Notes under the pieces: model-generated
Seen by the model: only the letters and a program-made list of their open reading frames with translations
What the model was told of the DNA's origin: nothing
Databases searched by the model: none
Source of the DNA: DASXRA01 sp963737425
GTDB taxonomy: Bacteria > Actinomycetota > Actinomycetes > Mycobacteriales > Jatrophihabitantaceae
DNA length: 64,000 nt
Assembly: GCA_963737425.1 (NCBI GenBank)
Contig: CAVTSX010000009.1
Coordinates: 310,001-374,000 of the forward strand
Direction: 5' to 3'
Program-made: the position numbers and the translations under genes
In this document: piece after piece, positions 49,214 through 58,878 of the stretch
Position numbering within the stretch: the stretch's first letter is position 1
How the letters are laid out: each line of letters begins with the position of its first letter

Positions 49214-50578
49214 GTGTCTGAGCGGTTGATCTTTCAACTTGGCACCAACAATTGGCAGCGTGGCGGCGAGTTCGCGCCCGGCTCCGGCATTCTGCACGAG
49301 TCGCATCATCGTGCGTACAACGCGTTGCCGGGCGTGCGGTGTTACTCGATGTATCCGTCGCGGCGTCAGCGATTCGAGGAAGACGACGTGCACGTCTTCC
49401 CGCTCGAGCACGACATCCCGATCTGCGAGTCAGTGTCTCCGGTCAGCAGCTACCGCTGGCACTCGATGAGCGAGGCCGAGGTGGACGCCTACCGGCGGAG
49501 GCTTACCGACGCCGTCGCCGGTTGGATGGACGAGATCGAGTTGCGTACCGGCGATCAGTTCAGCCTCGCGATCGCGCACCACGCGTTCATGAACACCGTG
49601 GTGCTGCGTGACGTCAACCGGCGCCGGGTCGCTGACGGCCGAGCGCGGATGACGCTGCTGTGCTTCACGCACGGCACCGAGCTCAAGATGTTCAACAACG
49701 AGCGGCGCGGCGACGAGCCGGAGGAATTCCCGCTGCGGTTCCTGCCGTTCATGCAGCGCGAGAGGATCTTCGACTTCGCCGATCCGGGGCACGGTGTCGA
49801 CGTGGCCGCGGCGATCTCGCTTGAGCAGGTGGACGCGCTGGTCGACGTCTTTCCCGAGTTCCCTCGCGAGCGGGTCGTGCTCTCCCCCAACGGCTACAAC
49901 CAGGATGTCTTCCTCCCGCTGCCCGACGGCACCGACCGGGCGGCGGTGCTGGCCGGGTTCCGCACGCAGCCTCTCGACGGCAGCGATCTCAAGCCCGAGG
50001 CGGTGGCGCCACCGGACGGCTTCGACGCCGTGGTCGCCTTCTGCGGCAAGTTCGCTGACTGGAAACGGTTGGACGCGCTGCTGCGCGCGGCGGCGATCTA
50101 CGAGCAGGACGAGCGCCGAATCCTCACCCTCGTGATCGGCTCCGGGCCACCCGAGGCTCAGCGCGCCGTGCACGAGCTGACCACCGAACTCGGGTTACGC
50201 CGCACGTACTTCCTCGGCCCGCGTCCCCAGGACGAACTTGCCGTGCTGTTCGGCTGCGCGGACGTCGGCTGCTTTCCGTCCTATCGCGAACCGTTCGGGC
50301 TCGTCTTCGTCGAGTGCATGGCCTGTGGCACTCCGGTGATCGGCGCCGACTCGGGCGGCCCACGCGACTTCGTCACCCCCGAGGTCGGCACCCTGGTCCC
50401 GGAGACCGACGATCGGACCGCGCTCGCTGCGACGTTGGCCGATGCGATCAACGAAGCCCTCGACGCGGACTGGAAGACCACCCGCGGACCCGTGGCCGCG
50501 CACTACGCGCGCGACCGGTTCAGCGTGACCGGCCAGGTCTCCCACCTGCTCGCCGAAGTCGATCGTCTGAGCGGCTGA
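49214..50578 (+). CDS. Glycosyltransferase family 4 protein
   Basis: 454 aa, GT-B fold, cytosolic or peripheral. The C-terminal donor domain has AFCGKFADWKRLDALLRAAA, RRTYFLGPRPQDELAVLFGC and the E-x7-E motif in YREPFGLVFVECMACGTPVI, typical of retaining GT4 enzymes. The N-terminal half (MSERLIFQLGTNNWQRGGEF) lacks a recognised acceptor signature. It starts at GTG 49214, just beyond the nested palindrome. Role unknown; a storage or envelope glycan is possible. Confidence 0.88.
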   Translation: MSERLIFQLGTNNWQRGGEFAPGSGILHESHHRAYNALPGVRCYSMYPSRRQRFEEDDVHVFPLEHDIPICESVSPVSSYRWHSMSEAEVDAYRRRLTDAVAGWMDEIELRTGDQFSLAIAHHAFMNTVVLRDVNRRRVADGRARMTLLCFTHGTELKMFNNERRGDEPEEFPLRFLPFMQRERIFDFADPGHGVDVAAAISLEQVDALVDVFPEFPRERVVLSPNGYNQDVFLPLPDGTDRAAVLAGFRTQPLDGSDLKPEAVAPPDGFDAVVAFCGKFADWKRLDALLRAAAIYEQDERRILTLVIGSGPPEAQRAVHELTTELGLRRTYFLGPRPQDELAVLFGCADVGCFPSYREPFGLVFVECMACGTPVIGADSGGPRDFVTPEVGTLVPETDDRTALAATLADAINEALDADWKTTRGPVAAHYARDRFSVTGQVSHLLAEVDRLSG

Positions 50579-50749
50579 CCGGCTGACCGCGATCCGGTCA
50601 GCGACCTTAGGGAGCGACCGCGTCGGGCTGCCACTCCAGCCCGTGGCGGATGCCGGTCGTCTTACGTTTCCTCACGTTTAACCCGATGTCCCCGTCTGCG
50701 TTGTTTGGCGTCCTTAAATTCCCTCTCAGGCTCTATGGAGAAGGGAATC

Positions 50750-51673
50750 ATGGACACACCCCTCGCAATCCGGGCTCGCGGAATCTCCAAGTATTTCGGC
50801 GATGTCATCGCACTCGACGGCACCGATCTGGACGTGGCGCACGGGCAGATCCACGGTTTGGTCGGGCCGAACGGCGCCGGGAAGACGACTCTGCTCGGTC
50901 TGCTACTGGGCCTGGCGGTCGCCGACCGCGGCACCCTCGAGATCTTGGGAACGCCGGTCGGGCGGGCGCTCGCCGCTCCCGACGGTGTCGCCGGTTTCGT
51001 CGACGGCCCCGGCCTCTACCCCTCGCTGGCGGCCAGGCAGAACCTCGCCGCGCTGGCTGCGCTCCGCGGTCTCGACACGCAGACAGCGGGGATCGACGAC
51101 GTCCTCGACCAGGTCGGGCTCGCTGATGTCGCCGACGACCGGGTCCGCGGCTTCTCCCTCGGCATGCGTCAGCGCCTCGGGCTCGCCGCCGCTCTGCTCA
51201 CCAAGCCCCGGGTCCTGGTGCTCGACGAACCGTCCAACGGCCTCGACCCGGCCGGCAAGAAGCACGTGTACGGCGTCCTCACCCGCCTCGCCAAGGACGG
51301 AACGACCGTGGTCCTTTCCAGCCACCGAATGGACGACCTCGAGGCACTGTGCTCAGAGGTCACCATCCTCGCGACCGGACGGGTCGCCTTCTCCGGCCCG
51401 TTGAGCAAACTGGCCGCCGAGAACCGCGAACTCGACTACCGGCTACTCACCTCCGACCCGCAGGCCGCCCGCCGGCTGGCGCTCGACACGGCCGGGATCC
51501 ACCTCGACGACGACGCCGAGGTACTCGTGGTGCGCGCGCTGGAACCGGCCCTCGACGACTTGGTGGTGCGGCTCGTGCACGCGGGCATCGCACTGCGCGA
51601 GCTCGCACCTGTGGTGTCGCCGCTCGAGGCCGCGTTCCTCGCCCTCACCGAGCAGCACGAGTCCAGCCGATGA
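50750..51673 (+). CDS. ABC transporter ATP-binding protein (ABC-2 type)
   Basis: 307 aa. Walker A GLVGPNGAGKTTLLGLLLGL, signature RGFSLGMRQRLGLAAALLTK, Walker B VLVLDEPSNGLDPAG, H-loop VVLSSHRMDD; the C-terminal ~85 residues are the usual regulatory extension of drug/lipid-type (CcmA-like) ATPases. GGAGAAGGGA precedes ATG 50750; an ATG 15 bases earlier lies upstream of that site. It overlaps the permease gene by ATGA. Confidence 0.92.
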   Translation: MDTPLAIRARGISKYFGDVIALDGTDLDVAHGQIHGLVGPNGAGKTTLLGLLLGLAVADRGTLEILGTPVGRALAAPDGVAGFVDGPGLYPSLAARQNLAALAALRGLDTQTAGIDDVLDQVGLADVADDRVRGFSLGMRQRLGLAAALLTKPRVLVLDEPSNGLDPAGKKHVYGVLTRLAKDGTTVVLSSHRMDDLEALCSEVTILATGRVAFSGPLSKLAAENRELDYRLLTSDPQAARRLALDTAGIHLDDDAEVLVVRALEPALDDLVVRLVHAGIALRELAPVVSPLEAAFLALTEQHESSR

Positions 51674-53019
51674 CCGCGACCATCGCCGTCGCTCCCGCTA
51701 CCGGCCGCGCCTCGGTTGCGCGCGGCTACCGCTTCGAGTTGGTCAAGCTGCTCTCGCAATGGCGGGTGCGCATGCTGGTCCTCGCCTGCTGGATCGCGCC
51801 GGCGCTGTTCGTCGCCGCGGTGAGCCAGCAGAGCTCGCTTCCCGTCGATACCCTCTTCGGTCGCTGGATGCACGCCACGGGTTGGGCCGGGCCGCTGGTG
51901 GTGCTCGGCTTCTCGGGTACCTGGGCGCTGCCCCTGCTGACCTCGGTGGTCGCCGGCGACGTGTTCGCTTCCGAGGACCGGCTCGGCACGTGGCGCCACC
52001 TGCTGGTGGCGGTCCGATCGCCTCGGCGGATCTTCGTGGCGAAGGCACTGGCCAGCCTCACGGTCATCCTGCTGCTCGTGGCCGGGCTGGCCTGCTCCAG
52101 CGCGATCAGCGGCGTGGTGGTGGTCGGCAACCGTTCCCTGGTCGGCCTCGACGGCCACCTGCTGGCGCCGGCGGACGCCGCCGGGAAGGTCCTGCTCGCC
52201 TGGGTCTGCATACTCGCCCCGACCCTGGCCCTCGCCGCGATCGGACTGCTCGGGTCCGTCGCGCTGGGGCGATCGCCTATGGGTCTGCTGCTGCCCGCCG
52301 TCGTCGCCCTCGCGATGCAGCTCGCCCAGATGCTGCCGATGCCTGTCGCCCTACGCCTCGCGCTGCCCAGCTACGCCTTCATCGCCTGGAACGGTCTGTT
52401 CACCAGTCCGGCCGAAATCGGCGCGCTCCTGATCGGCATCGTGGTCAGCCTGGCGTGGGCCGTCACCGCGACCGCGCTCGCCTACCTGCTGTTCATGCGG
52501 CGTGACTTCACCAACCTGAGTCACGACGGCTTGGGGCGGCGCACGATCACCGCCGGGCTCCTGCCGCTGGTCGGGCTGATCGCCATCACGTTCGGGGTGC
52601 TCGCCCCGGCGACCGCGGCCACGGGCTCCGGGATCGATCAGGGCAAGGTGCAGCGGTCGGTCGCGACCGCCTTCGCCCATCTCTACCGCCTGCAGGCCAA
52701 GCAGCTCAACCGCCCCGACGTCACGGAAGCCCAGCTGCAAGCCACAGCGACGTGTACCAAGGGCGGCGGCCTGGTCGCCGCCGATGGGCCGGGCAACGAC
52801 TGGCGTTGCGTCATCTCCTGGCATCTGCCCGACGTCGAGGCCACAGGGACGGCCATCTACCAACTCGACGTCAACGCCGACGGGCGGTACGTCGCCGACG
52901 GCGACGGACCGAAGGAAGTGAACGGCTACTTCCCGGTGCGGACCCCGACCGGGGACGCACCGAACCCTCTCTGGCAGTTCGACGGGAACGTCGAGCTGCT
53001 CCACACCCCGAAGGGATGA
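51670..53019 (+). CDS. ABC-2 permease with C-terminal extracytoplasmic domain
   Basis: 449 aa. Six main membrane segments between residues ~30 and 290 (for example LVLACWIAPALFVAAVS and TVILLLVAGLACSSAISGVVVV), a last helix near 300-320 (TAGLLPLVGLIAITFGVLAP), then ~125 soluble residues with two cysteines (ATCTKGGG; DWRCVISWHLPD) ending in LLHTPKG. Ordinary ABC-2 permeases lack such a tail, which should face outside. The stop is 4 bases before the secreted phosphoesterase gene, so the three genes form one operon and the tail may contact that protein or its substrate. Confidence 0.85.
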   Translation: MTATIAVAPATGRASVARGYRFELVKLLSQWRVRMLVLACWIAPALFVAAVSQQSSLPVDTLFGRWMHATGWAGPLVVLGFSGTWALPLLTSVVAGDVFASEDRLGTWRHLLVAVRSPRRIFVAKALASLTVILLLVAGLACSSAISGVVVVGNRSLVGLDGHLLAPADAAGKVLLAWVCILAPTLALAAIGLLGSVALGRSPMGLLLPAVVALAMQLAQMLPMPVALRLALPSYAFIAWNGLFTSPAEIGALLIGIVVSLAWAVTATALAYLLFMRRDFTNLSHDGLGRRTITAGLLPLVGLIAITFGVLAPATAATGSGIDQGKVQRSVATAFAHLYRLQAKQLNRPDVTEAQLQATATCTKGGGLVAADGPGNDWRCVISWHLPDVEATGTAIYQLDVNADGRYVADGDGPKEVNGYFPVRTPTGDAPNPLWQFDGNVELLHTPKG

Positions 53020-53023
53020 CCCA

Positions 53024-55774
53024 ATGCAAGTAACGCGCCACTATCGGCGTGCCGAGACGGACCGTTCCGGACCTCTCGGTCGACGCGGTCGCCGGAGACG
53101 CCTCGCAACGGTCAGCGCCGCCACCCTCGCCGTAGTCGCCACCGGCACCGGCATCGCTATCGCCGATACCCACCAGTTCGGCACCGACCAGGTCGGCCAG
53201 ATCACCGGCCAGGGCCAGGTCGTGTCCAGCGACCAGTACATCAAGCCGATCGGCGATCGCCTCGTCATCAACGACGGAAAGATCATGTCGTCCTCGGTCA
53301 GCCCGGACGGCACCCACCTCGCGGCCGCGGTCACCGACGGTCCGATCGCCCTGACCATCGTGGACCTGAAGAACTGGAAGGTGCAGCAGCGCATCGGCAA
53401 CAACGCGTCGGCCGACCTGCGCATCCCCGGCAACGACGTCGGCCAGGAAGGCCCCACCTACTCATCCGACGGTTCGCAGCTCTGGCTCGGTCAGAGCGAC
53501 GGCTACCGCAAGTTCGCCGTGAACGCCGACGGCACCCTCGCCACCCCGACCTTCGTCACGATCCCGGCGGTCGGCCCCAAGCACGCGCTGGTGGGTGCGG
53601 CAGTGTTCTCGCCCGACGGCTCGACCGTGTACTCCGCCGTCAACGGCCAGAACCGCGTGGTCGCCATCAACGCCGCGACCGGGGCCATCGAGCAGAGCTG
53701 GGCCGTGGGTAACGCCCCGCGTGACATGGTCATGGTCGGCAGCAAGCTCTACGTGGGCAACGAGGGTGGGCGCCCGGCGTTGGCCGGCGACACCACCCTG
53801 AACTCCTACAACACGCAGGTGCCGGCCAGCCTGGTCACCGGCTCCACCACGACCGGCACGGTCAGCGTCATCGATCTGGCGAACTCGAGCGCCGCGGCCA
53901 AGAGCATCGACGTGGGTCTGCATCCGACCGCGCTGTACGCCAAGAACGGGGCGCTGTTCGTCACCAACACCAACAGCAACAGCGTCTCGGTCATCGACAC
54001 CTCCACCGACGCCGTCGTGCAGACCATTTCCACCCAGCCGTGGCCGGAGGCCTCGGTCGGTTACGAGCCCGACGCGGTGACACTGACCGACGACGGGCAC
54101 CTGCTGGTGACGCTCGGCCGCGCCAACGCGCTGGCCGTCTACCGCTACACCAGCCCCAAGGAGCCGGTCAGCTACATCGGCCTACTGCCGACGGACTACT
54201 TCCCCGCGGAGATCGTCGCCAACGGCAACGACGTCCTGGTGTCGAACACCCGTGGCATCGACGCCCGCCGCCCCACCAACAGCGCCGCGCACGGCACCCA
54301 CGACACGACCTCCAGCCTGCAGCGGTTCAAGCTGCCGGACGACCGAGCGATCAAGGGCTACACCGCCGCGGTCTTCAAGCAAAACGGCTGGACCAACAAC
54401 TCGGTCGAGTTCGCAAAGGGCAAGAAGGCGAAACCGGTACCGGTGCCGCAGCGGCTCGGCGATCCCTCGACGATCAAGCACGTCTTCCTGATCGTCAAGG
54501 AGAACCGCACTTACGACCAGGACTACGGCGACATCACGAGCGGCAACGGCGACCCGGCGCTGGCCCAGTTCGGTGAGGCCGTGACCCCGAACCAGCACGC
54601 GATGACCAGCCAGTTCGGGCTCTACGACAACACCTACGACGTCGGCACCAACTCCGCCGAGGGACACAACTGGCTGATGCAGTCCGACGACCCGGAGTAC
54701 ACCGAATCCTCGGCCGGCGAGTACACGCGCAGCTACGACACCGAGGACGACGCGCTCGGCCACCAGAGCTCCGGCTTCATCTGGACCGGCGCCCAGGCGG
54801 CCGGCAAGACGGTGCGCGACTTCGGTGAGTTCCAGCAGTTCCTGTCCAAGCCGGCCGGCGCGAACTGGCCGAACCTCTACTGCGACGCCAAGAACATGGA
54901 CGCGACCGGCGAGTCCACCGTCTACCCCCTGGTCTCGTCCTCGCCGATCCCGTCGCTCAACGACGTGTCGGTGCACGGCTTCCCGAAGTTCGACACCTCG
55001 GTCCCGGACCTGTACCGGTACGAGATCTGGAAGCAGGACTTCCAGACGAACGGGCCGGCGAACCTGAACATGTTCTGGCTCTCCAGCGATCACACCGGCG
55101 GCCCTCTCAACCCGGCCGCCCAGGTTGCCGACAACGATCTCGCGACCGGCAAGATCGTCGACACCATCTCGCACAGCAAGTACTGGAAGGACTCGGCGAT
55201 CTTCGTCGTCGAGGACGACAGCCAGGCCGGCCTCGACCACGTCGACGGCCACCGTGCCCCGATCCAGATCATCAGCCCCTGGGCCCAGCACGGCGTTGTC
55301 GACAACCACTACTACTCGCAGATCACGATGATCCGCACCATCGAGCAGATCCTCGGCGTCCACCCGATGAACCAGAAGGACAGCGCCGCCACCCCGATGA
55401 GCGCCGCGTTCACCAAGCAGCCCGACTACGCGCCGTTCAACGCCGTGCCGAACCGAACCTCGCTGACCTTGGGCCTGGCGACGCCGCCACCCTGCGGTTC
55501 GGATGCCGTCGCGCCGCAGTACGCCGCAGCCCAGCCGTCCACCTCGGTGCCGGCGGACGAGAAGCAAGTCGCGGCTCAGTGGGAGCAGTGGAAGACGCAC
55601 CAGCGCCTGACCGGAGAGAACGCCACGCCCGACTACGCCAACCCCGCGCAGATGAACCACCTCACGTGGTATCAGACGCACGGGTGGACGACGCCCTACC
55701 CAGGTGAGCACAAGATCTACACACCTGATCAGGTGCCCGGCGCCTACATGCCATCGGCGGAGTCCGGTGACTGA
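53024..55774 (+). CDS. Secreted beta-propeller/phosphoesterase fusion (bifunctional YncE-alkaline phosphatase type)
   Basis: 916 aa. Signal peptide: a very basic start (RRAETDRSGPLGRRGRRRRL), then VSAATLAVVATGTGIAIAD. Residues ~50-450 form a YVTN-type propeller (GAVFSPDGSTVYSAVNGQNR; LFVTNTNSNSVSVIDTSTD). Residues ~480-830 form a phosphoesterase/phospholipase-C-like domain of the alkaline phosphatase superfamily: VFLIVKENRTYDQDYGD near its start, SSDHTGGP, and IFVVEDDSQAGLDHVDGHR with the metal-binding Asp and His residues. It probably hydrolyses phosphate esters outside the cell. Basic signal suggests possible Tat use, but no clear twin-arginine motif is present. Confidence 0.87.
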   Translation: MQVTRHYRRAETDRSGPLGRRGRRRRLATVSAATLAVVATGTGIAIADTHQFGTDQVGQITGQGQVVSSDQYIKPIGDRLVINDGKIMSSSVSPDGTHLAAAVTDGPIALTIVDLKNWKVQQRIGNNASADLRIPGNDVGQEGPTYSSDGSQLWLGQSDGYRKFAVNADGTLATPTFVTIPAVGPKHALVGAAVFSPDGSTVYSAVNGQNRVVAINAATGAIEQSWAVGNAPRDMVMVGSKLYVGNEGGRPALAGDTTLNSYNTQVPASLVTGSTTTGTVSVIDLANSSAAAKSIDVGLHPTALYAKNGALFVTNTNSNSVSVIDTSTDAVVQTISTQPWPEASVGYEPDAVTLTDDGHLLVTLGRANALAVYRYTSPKEPVSYIGLLPTDYFPAEIVANGNDVLVSNTRGIDARRPTNSAAHGTHDTTSSLQRFKLPDDRAIKGYTAAVFKQNGWTNNSVEFAKGKKAKPVPVPQRLGDPSTIKHVFLIVKENRTYDQDYGDITSGNGDPALAQFGEAVTPNQHAMTSQFGLYDNTYDVGTNSAEGHNWLMQSDDPEYTESSAGEYTRSYDTEDDALGHQSSGFIWTGAQAAGKTVRDFGEFQQFLSKPAGANWPNLYCDAKNMDATGESTVYPLVSSSPIPSLNDVSVHGFPKFDTSVPDLYRYEIWKQDFQTNGPANLNMFWLSSDHTGGPLNPAAQVADNDLATGKIVDTISHSKYWKDSAIFVVEDDSQAGLDHVDGHRAPIQIISPWAQHGVVDNHYYSQITMIRTIEQILGVHPMNQKDSAATPMSAAFTKQPDYAPFNAVPNRTSLTLGLATPPPCGSDAVAPQYAAAQPSTSVPADEKQVAAQWEQWKTHQRLTGENATPDYANPAQMNHLTWYQTHGWTTPYPGEHKIYTPDQVPGAYMPSAESGD

Positions 55775-55792
55775 CGTCGGCTGATCGCAGGA

Positions 55793-55836
55793 AGAGGGCC
55801 CCTGACCGGCGTCACCGCTGGTCGGGGGCCTTCTGC
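55793..55836. terminator. Bidirectional terminator after the phosphoesterase gene
   Basis: GGGCCCCTGACC and GGTCGGGGGCC form a stem of about 11-12 bases around a ~12-base loop, followed by TTCTGCATTT. It lies between the convergent phosphoesterase and LAL genes and could serve both. Confidence 0.7.
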
Positions 55837-55881
55837 ATTTCGCCGAAGTACGCGGGACACGACGGCCCGATGAGCTGGCTG

Positions 55882-58632
55882 CTACTGCTGCCTGGGCGAA
55901 ATGCTTGCGGATCGTTGACCTTGAAGGCGATGGGCGAGTTGCGCGCGCGACGTGGCGCCGAGCTTCGCGTAGGCGTGCGAGAGGTGCCCTTCGACGGTCT
56001 TGACGCTGATGAACAGGGCCCGTGCGATCTGCTTGTTCGAGTGGCCGGCGGCTGCGAGTTCGACGACGTGCTGCTCGCTCGGGGTCAGCTGGCCCTTGCG
56101 GCCGGGCTGGCGCGCACCGACGCGGGCCAGTTCGGACCGGCCCCGCTGGGCCCAGCCGGTCGAGCCGATTTGATCGAAGGCCTCGGCCGCCAGCTCGAGC
56201 GTGCGCCGGGCGGCAGCCCACTTCTTGAGCCGGCGTTCGGCTCGGCCGAGAGCGAGCAGCGACCTGGCTTGGTCGAAGCGCAGGCCGAGTCTGCGGTACG
56301 CGGCAGCGACACCCTCGAGCTCGGCCGCCGCGGCCTCGTCGTACGGCGGGGTCGCGAGGCGGATCAGCGCGTCGCACCGCCTCGCGGTGAGCCGGCCCCA
56401 GGGGTGCTGCTGCTGTTCGGATAGGGCCCGTAGGCGGGCGGTGACCGTGCGCGCCGCATCGAGCTCGCCCAGCTCGACCAATGCCTCGACGAGGTCCGGC
56501 GCGACCGGGAAGACTCCCGGCTCGTCCACGCCCTCGCGGGTCGTGTGCTCCCAGGCCGTGTTGAGGCTCTCGGCTGCACGTAGCGGCTCGTGAATGAGCA
56601 GTGCGGCGACACCGCGCGCCCGCAGGCCCTCGAGCCAGTCCCACTGGTGATCGATCGCCTGGGCTCGGTCGATCGTCTCGGCGGACCACGTCATCGCCTC
56701 TTCCGGAAGGCCGCGGCCGGCCGCGAGCAGGGCGCGGCAGCGCTGGTAGTACGGCTCGACGAACAGCTCACGTTCGGACGTCTCGGCCCACTCGTCGAGC
56801 AGCCGTTGCGCCGTCTGCCAGTCGCCAACCCGCAGCGCGAGCTCACACAGATGCAGCCGCGCCCATACGTAGGCGGCGAGTTCGCCCCGCTCGTCGCTGA
56901 GCCCGAGCAGCCAGTCGAAAAGCGCCTTCGCCTCCTCGATCTCGCCGCGCCAGACGCACCGCTGGCCGGCCACCCGCTTCGGCGACTCGGCGAGGTGACC
57001 GGGAGCCGCAGATGCATTGGCCCACCGCTCGCACACGTCGTCGAGGGGTCGTCCGAGCAACGCGCGGGCCCAGGCGAGCGCGAAGAGCACATCGCGCTCG
57101 ACCTCGGGCCCCGCGTCCTCCGCGGCCGGAAGCACCGCGAGCGTGCGCGCCTCGGCGTCGGCGATTCGCTCAACACTGATGAGCGCGCTCGACATCTTCG
57201 CCACGATGCGCGCATGCAGGGCGGGATCGGCCTTGGCCTCCGCGAGCGCGTACCCGAGGTGCCGCCGGTAGTCGTCGAGCTTCATGTGAGCGCCCTCGGA
57301 GAGGAGCAGCCACGCACGGGCTCGCTGCGAGCCGCTCGGCATCAACTCGAAGTTCGCCGTGAGCACCTCCCGCAAGCGTTCGGGCTCCCCCGCGATCTCG
57401 AGGTAGGACCCGAGGGCGAGCAGCCGCTCCGCCCGTTCCGGAGACTCAGCCGGGGTGAGCCGGAATGCGTGCTCACCGAGCTCGACCGCCTCCGTGCGTG
57501 CGCCGCGCGCGAACGCATTCGCGGCCGCGGCTGCGACGGTGGCGGCAAGATCCGGATCCGGATCGCGGGCCGCGAGCGCGAGGTGGTGAGCACGCAGCGT
57601 CTCGTCAGCCACCGTCTTCGCGAGGGTCAGATGGAGATCGCGGCGCTCGCGCGCGACCGATCGTTTCTTCGAGGCCGCGGCGAGCAGCGGATGCGACACC
57701 CTGATGCGGCCGCCGACGACGAGCAGCAGCCCCCGCTCGATCGCGTCGTCGAGCGTGGCGGTCGCGGCGATCGCGTCGAGGTGCGCAAGCTCGAGCTCAC
57801 CGTTCAGCGCGACGGCGAGCACGAGCGTTCGCACCGCTCGGGGCAGCCGGGTGACCCGCGTCCCGAGCAGTTCCTCGACCGTCTCAGGGACGGGCAGGTC
57901 GGCGCCGCTCGCGGGCCGGCCCTGCTCGACGAGCATGCGCCCGAGCTCCAGCGCGAACAGCGGGTTACCGAGTGCGGTGTCGTAGATCCGCCGGAGGAGC
58001 TGGCGGGACAAGGTGAGCCCGAGTTGCTCGGCCAGCATGCGGCGGATCGCGCCGAGGCTGAGCGGGCCCACTTCGACGCTGTCGAGCTCGGGCGCGAGCG
58101 CACGCTCCAGCGCTGAGGCGGCGCGCGGGCGCCGCGTGAGCAGGAAACGAACCGGCCGGTCGCGCAGCCGGCGCGCGGCGAACGCGACCGCATCCGCCGA
58201 GGCGCGATCGAGCCAGGGAATGTCGTCGATAGCTACCAGAACCGGCTGCGAGCTCGAGAGGGCGCGCAGCACGCTGAGAACAGCGGCGGCGACAGCCAGA
58301 GGCTCGCTCGGCGCGGCAACTGCCTCGACCCGCAGCAGCGCCACCTCGAGCGCACGCGCCTGCGGTGACGGGAGTTGCGGCAGCACATCCTCGGCTGCCG
58401 CGCCCAGCAGGTCGCCCAGGCCGACGAACGTCAGCTTGGCTTCAGCGTATTCGCCGACGCACATCAGCACCCGGTAGCCATCGGCCCGCGCCGCGTCGAG
58501 GAGCGCGCGCCAGACTGCTGTCTTGCCGATCCCGGCCGCACCTTCGATGACCTGCCCTCGCGCCTGTTCGCCCTCGAGGAACCTACGGCCGGCCTCGAGC
58601 TCGCGATCTCGCCCGAACAGCACTCCATCCAC
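55882..58632 (-). CDS. LuxR-family LAL regulator (second)
   Basis: About 916 aa from GTG 58632. The frame is open to 58833, but those residues are unlike the family and overlap the divergent lectin gene's leader. Order: short leader LFGRDRELEAGRRFLEG, Walker A VIEGAAGIGKTAVWRALL, Walker B PVLVAIDDIPWLDRAS, a long helical solenoid, and a C-terminal LuxR HTH (GQLTPSEQHVVELAAAGHSN, FISVKTVEGHLSHAYAKLGA). It is an ATP-dependent activator with unknown inducer. It is divergent from the lectin-like gene and convergent with the phosphoesterase operon, so either could be its target. Confidence 0.9.
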   Translation of the reverse strand: MDGVLFGRDRELEAGRRFLEGEQARGQVIEGAAGIGKTAVWRALLDAARADGYRVLMCVGEYAEAKLTFVGLGDLLGAAAEDVLPQLPSPQARALEVALLRVEAVAAPSEPLAVAAAVLSVLRALSSSQPVLVAIDDIPWLDRASADAVAFAARRLRDRPVRFLLTRRPRAASALERALAPELDSVEVGPLSLGAIRRMLAEQLGLTLSRQLLRRIYDTALGNPLFALELGRMLVEQGRPASGADLPVPETVEELLGTRVTRLPRAVRTLVLAVALNGELELAHLDAIAATATLDDAIERGLLLVVGGRIRVSHPLLAAASKKRSVARERRDLHLTLAKTVADETLRAHHLALAARDPDPDLAATVAAAAANAFARGARTEAVELGEHAFRLTPAESPERAERLLALGSYLEIAGEPERLREVLTANFELMPSGSQRARAWLLLSEGAHMKLDDYRRHLGYALAEAKADPALHARIVAKMSSALISVERIADAEARTLAVLPAAEDAGPEVERDVLFALAWARALLGRPLDDVCERWANASAAPGHLAESPKRVAGQRCVWRGEIEEAKALFDWLLGLSDERGELAAYVWARLHLCELALRVGDWQTAQRLLDEWAETSERELFVEPYYQRCRALLAAGRGLPEEAMTWSAETIDRAQAIDHQWDWLEGLRARGVAALLIHEPLRAAESLNTAWEHTTREGVDEPGVFPVAPDLVEALVELGELDAARTVTARLRALSEQQQHPWGRLTARRCDALIRLATPPYDEAAAAELEGVAAAYRRLGLRFDQARSLLALGRAERRLKKWAAARRTLELAAEAFDQIGSTGWAQRGRSELARVGARQPGRKGQLTPSEQHVVELAAAGHSNKQIARALFISVKTVEGHLSHAYAKLGATSRAQLAHRLQGQRSASISPRQQ

Positions 58633-58737
58633 GCTGGGCTCGACTCTCCCATCAGCGCCACCACCGGGGTACGCGCCCCCATAGTCGAGGGTAATCCCGC
58701 GTTTCGCCGCGGGCGGCGCAGACCTACGGTCGGGCGC

Positions 58738-58878
58738 ATGCCCGAGTTTCTGGTCGCTGAGCCGAAGGCGTTCACGGCGATGAGGACTCACATCGAGCGG
58801 GACTGCGGCCGGTTGCGGCTGCACGTGCGCCACCGCATCGACGCTGCAGGTGGCGACGGCGAAAGGACGACACGATGA
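58738..58878 (+). CDS. Possible 46-aa ORF upstream of the lectin-like gene
   Basis: ATG 58738 starts MPEFLVAEPKAFTAMRTHIE and the ORF ends GGDGERTTR with its TGA overlapping the next ATG (ATGA). The overlap argues for translational coupling, but the ribosome site before ATG 58738 is weak and part of the ORF is antisense to the open 5' extension of the LAL frame. A charged helix is likely. Low confidence. Confidence 0.3.
   Translation: MPEFLVAEPKAFTAMRTHIERDCGRLRLHVRHRIDAAGGDGERTTR

Noticed and set aside
53024..53160. Twin-arginine export signal on the phosphoesterase
   Set aside because: The start is rich in arginines but lacks the R-R-x-F-L-K-type pattern; left as a general signal peptide.
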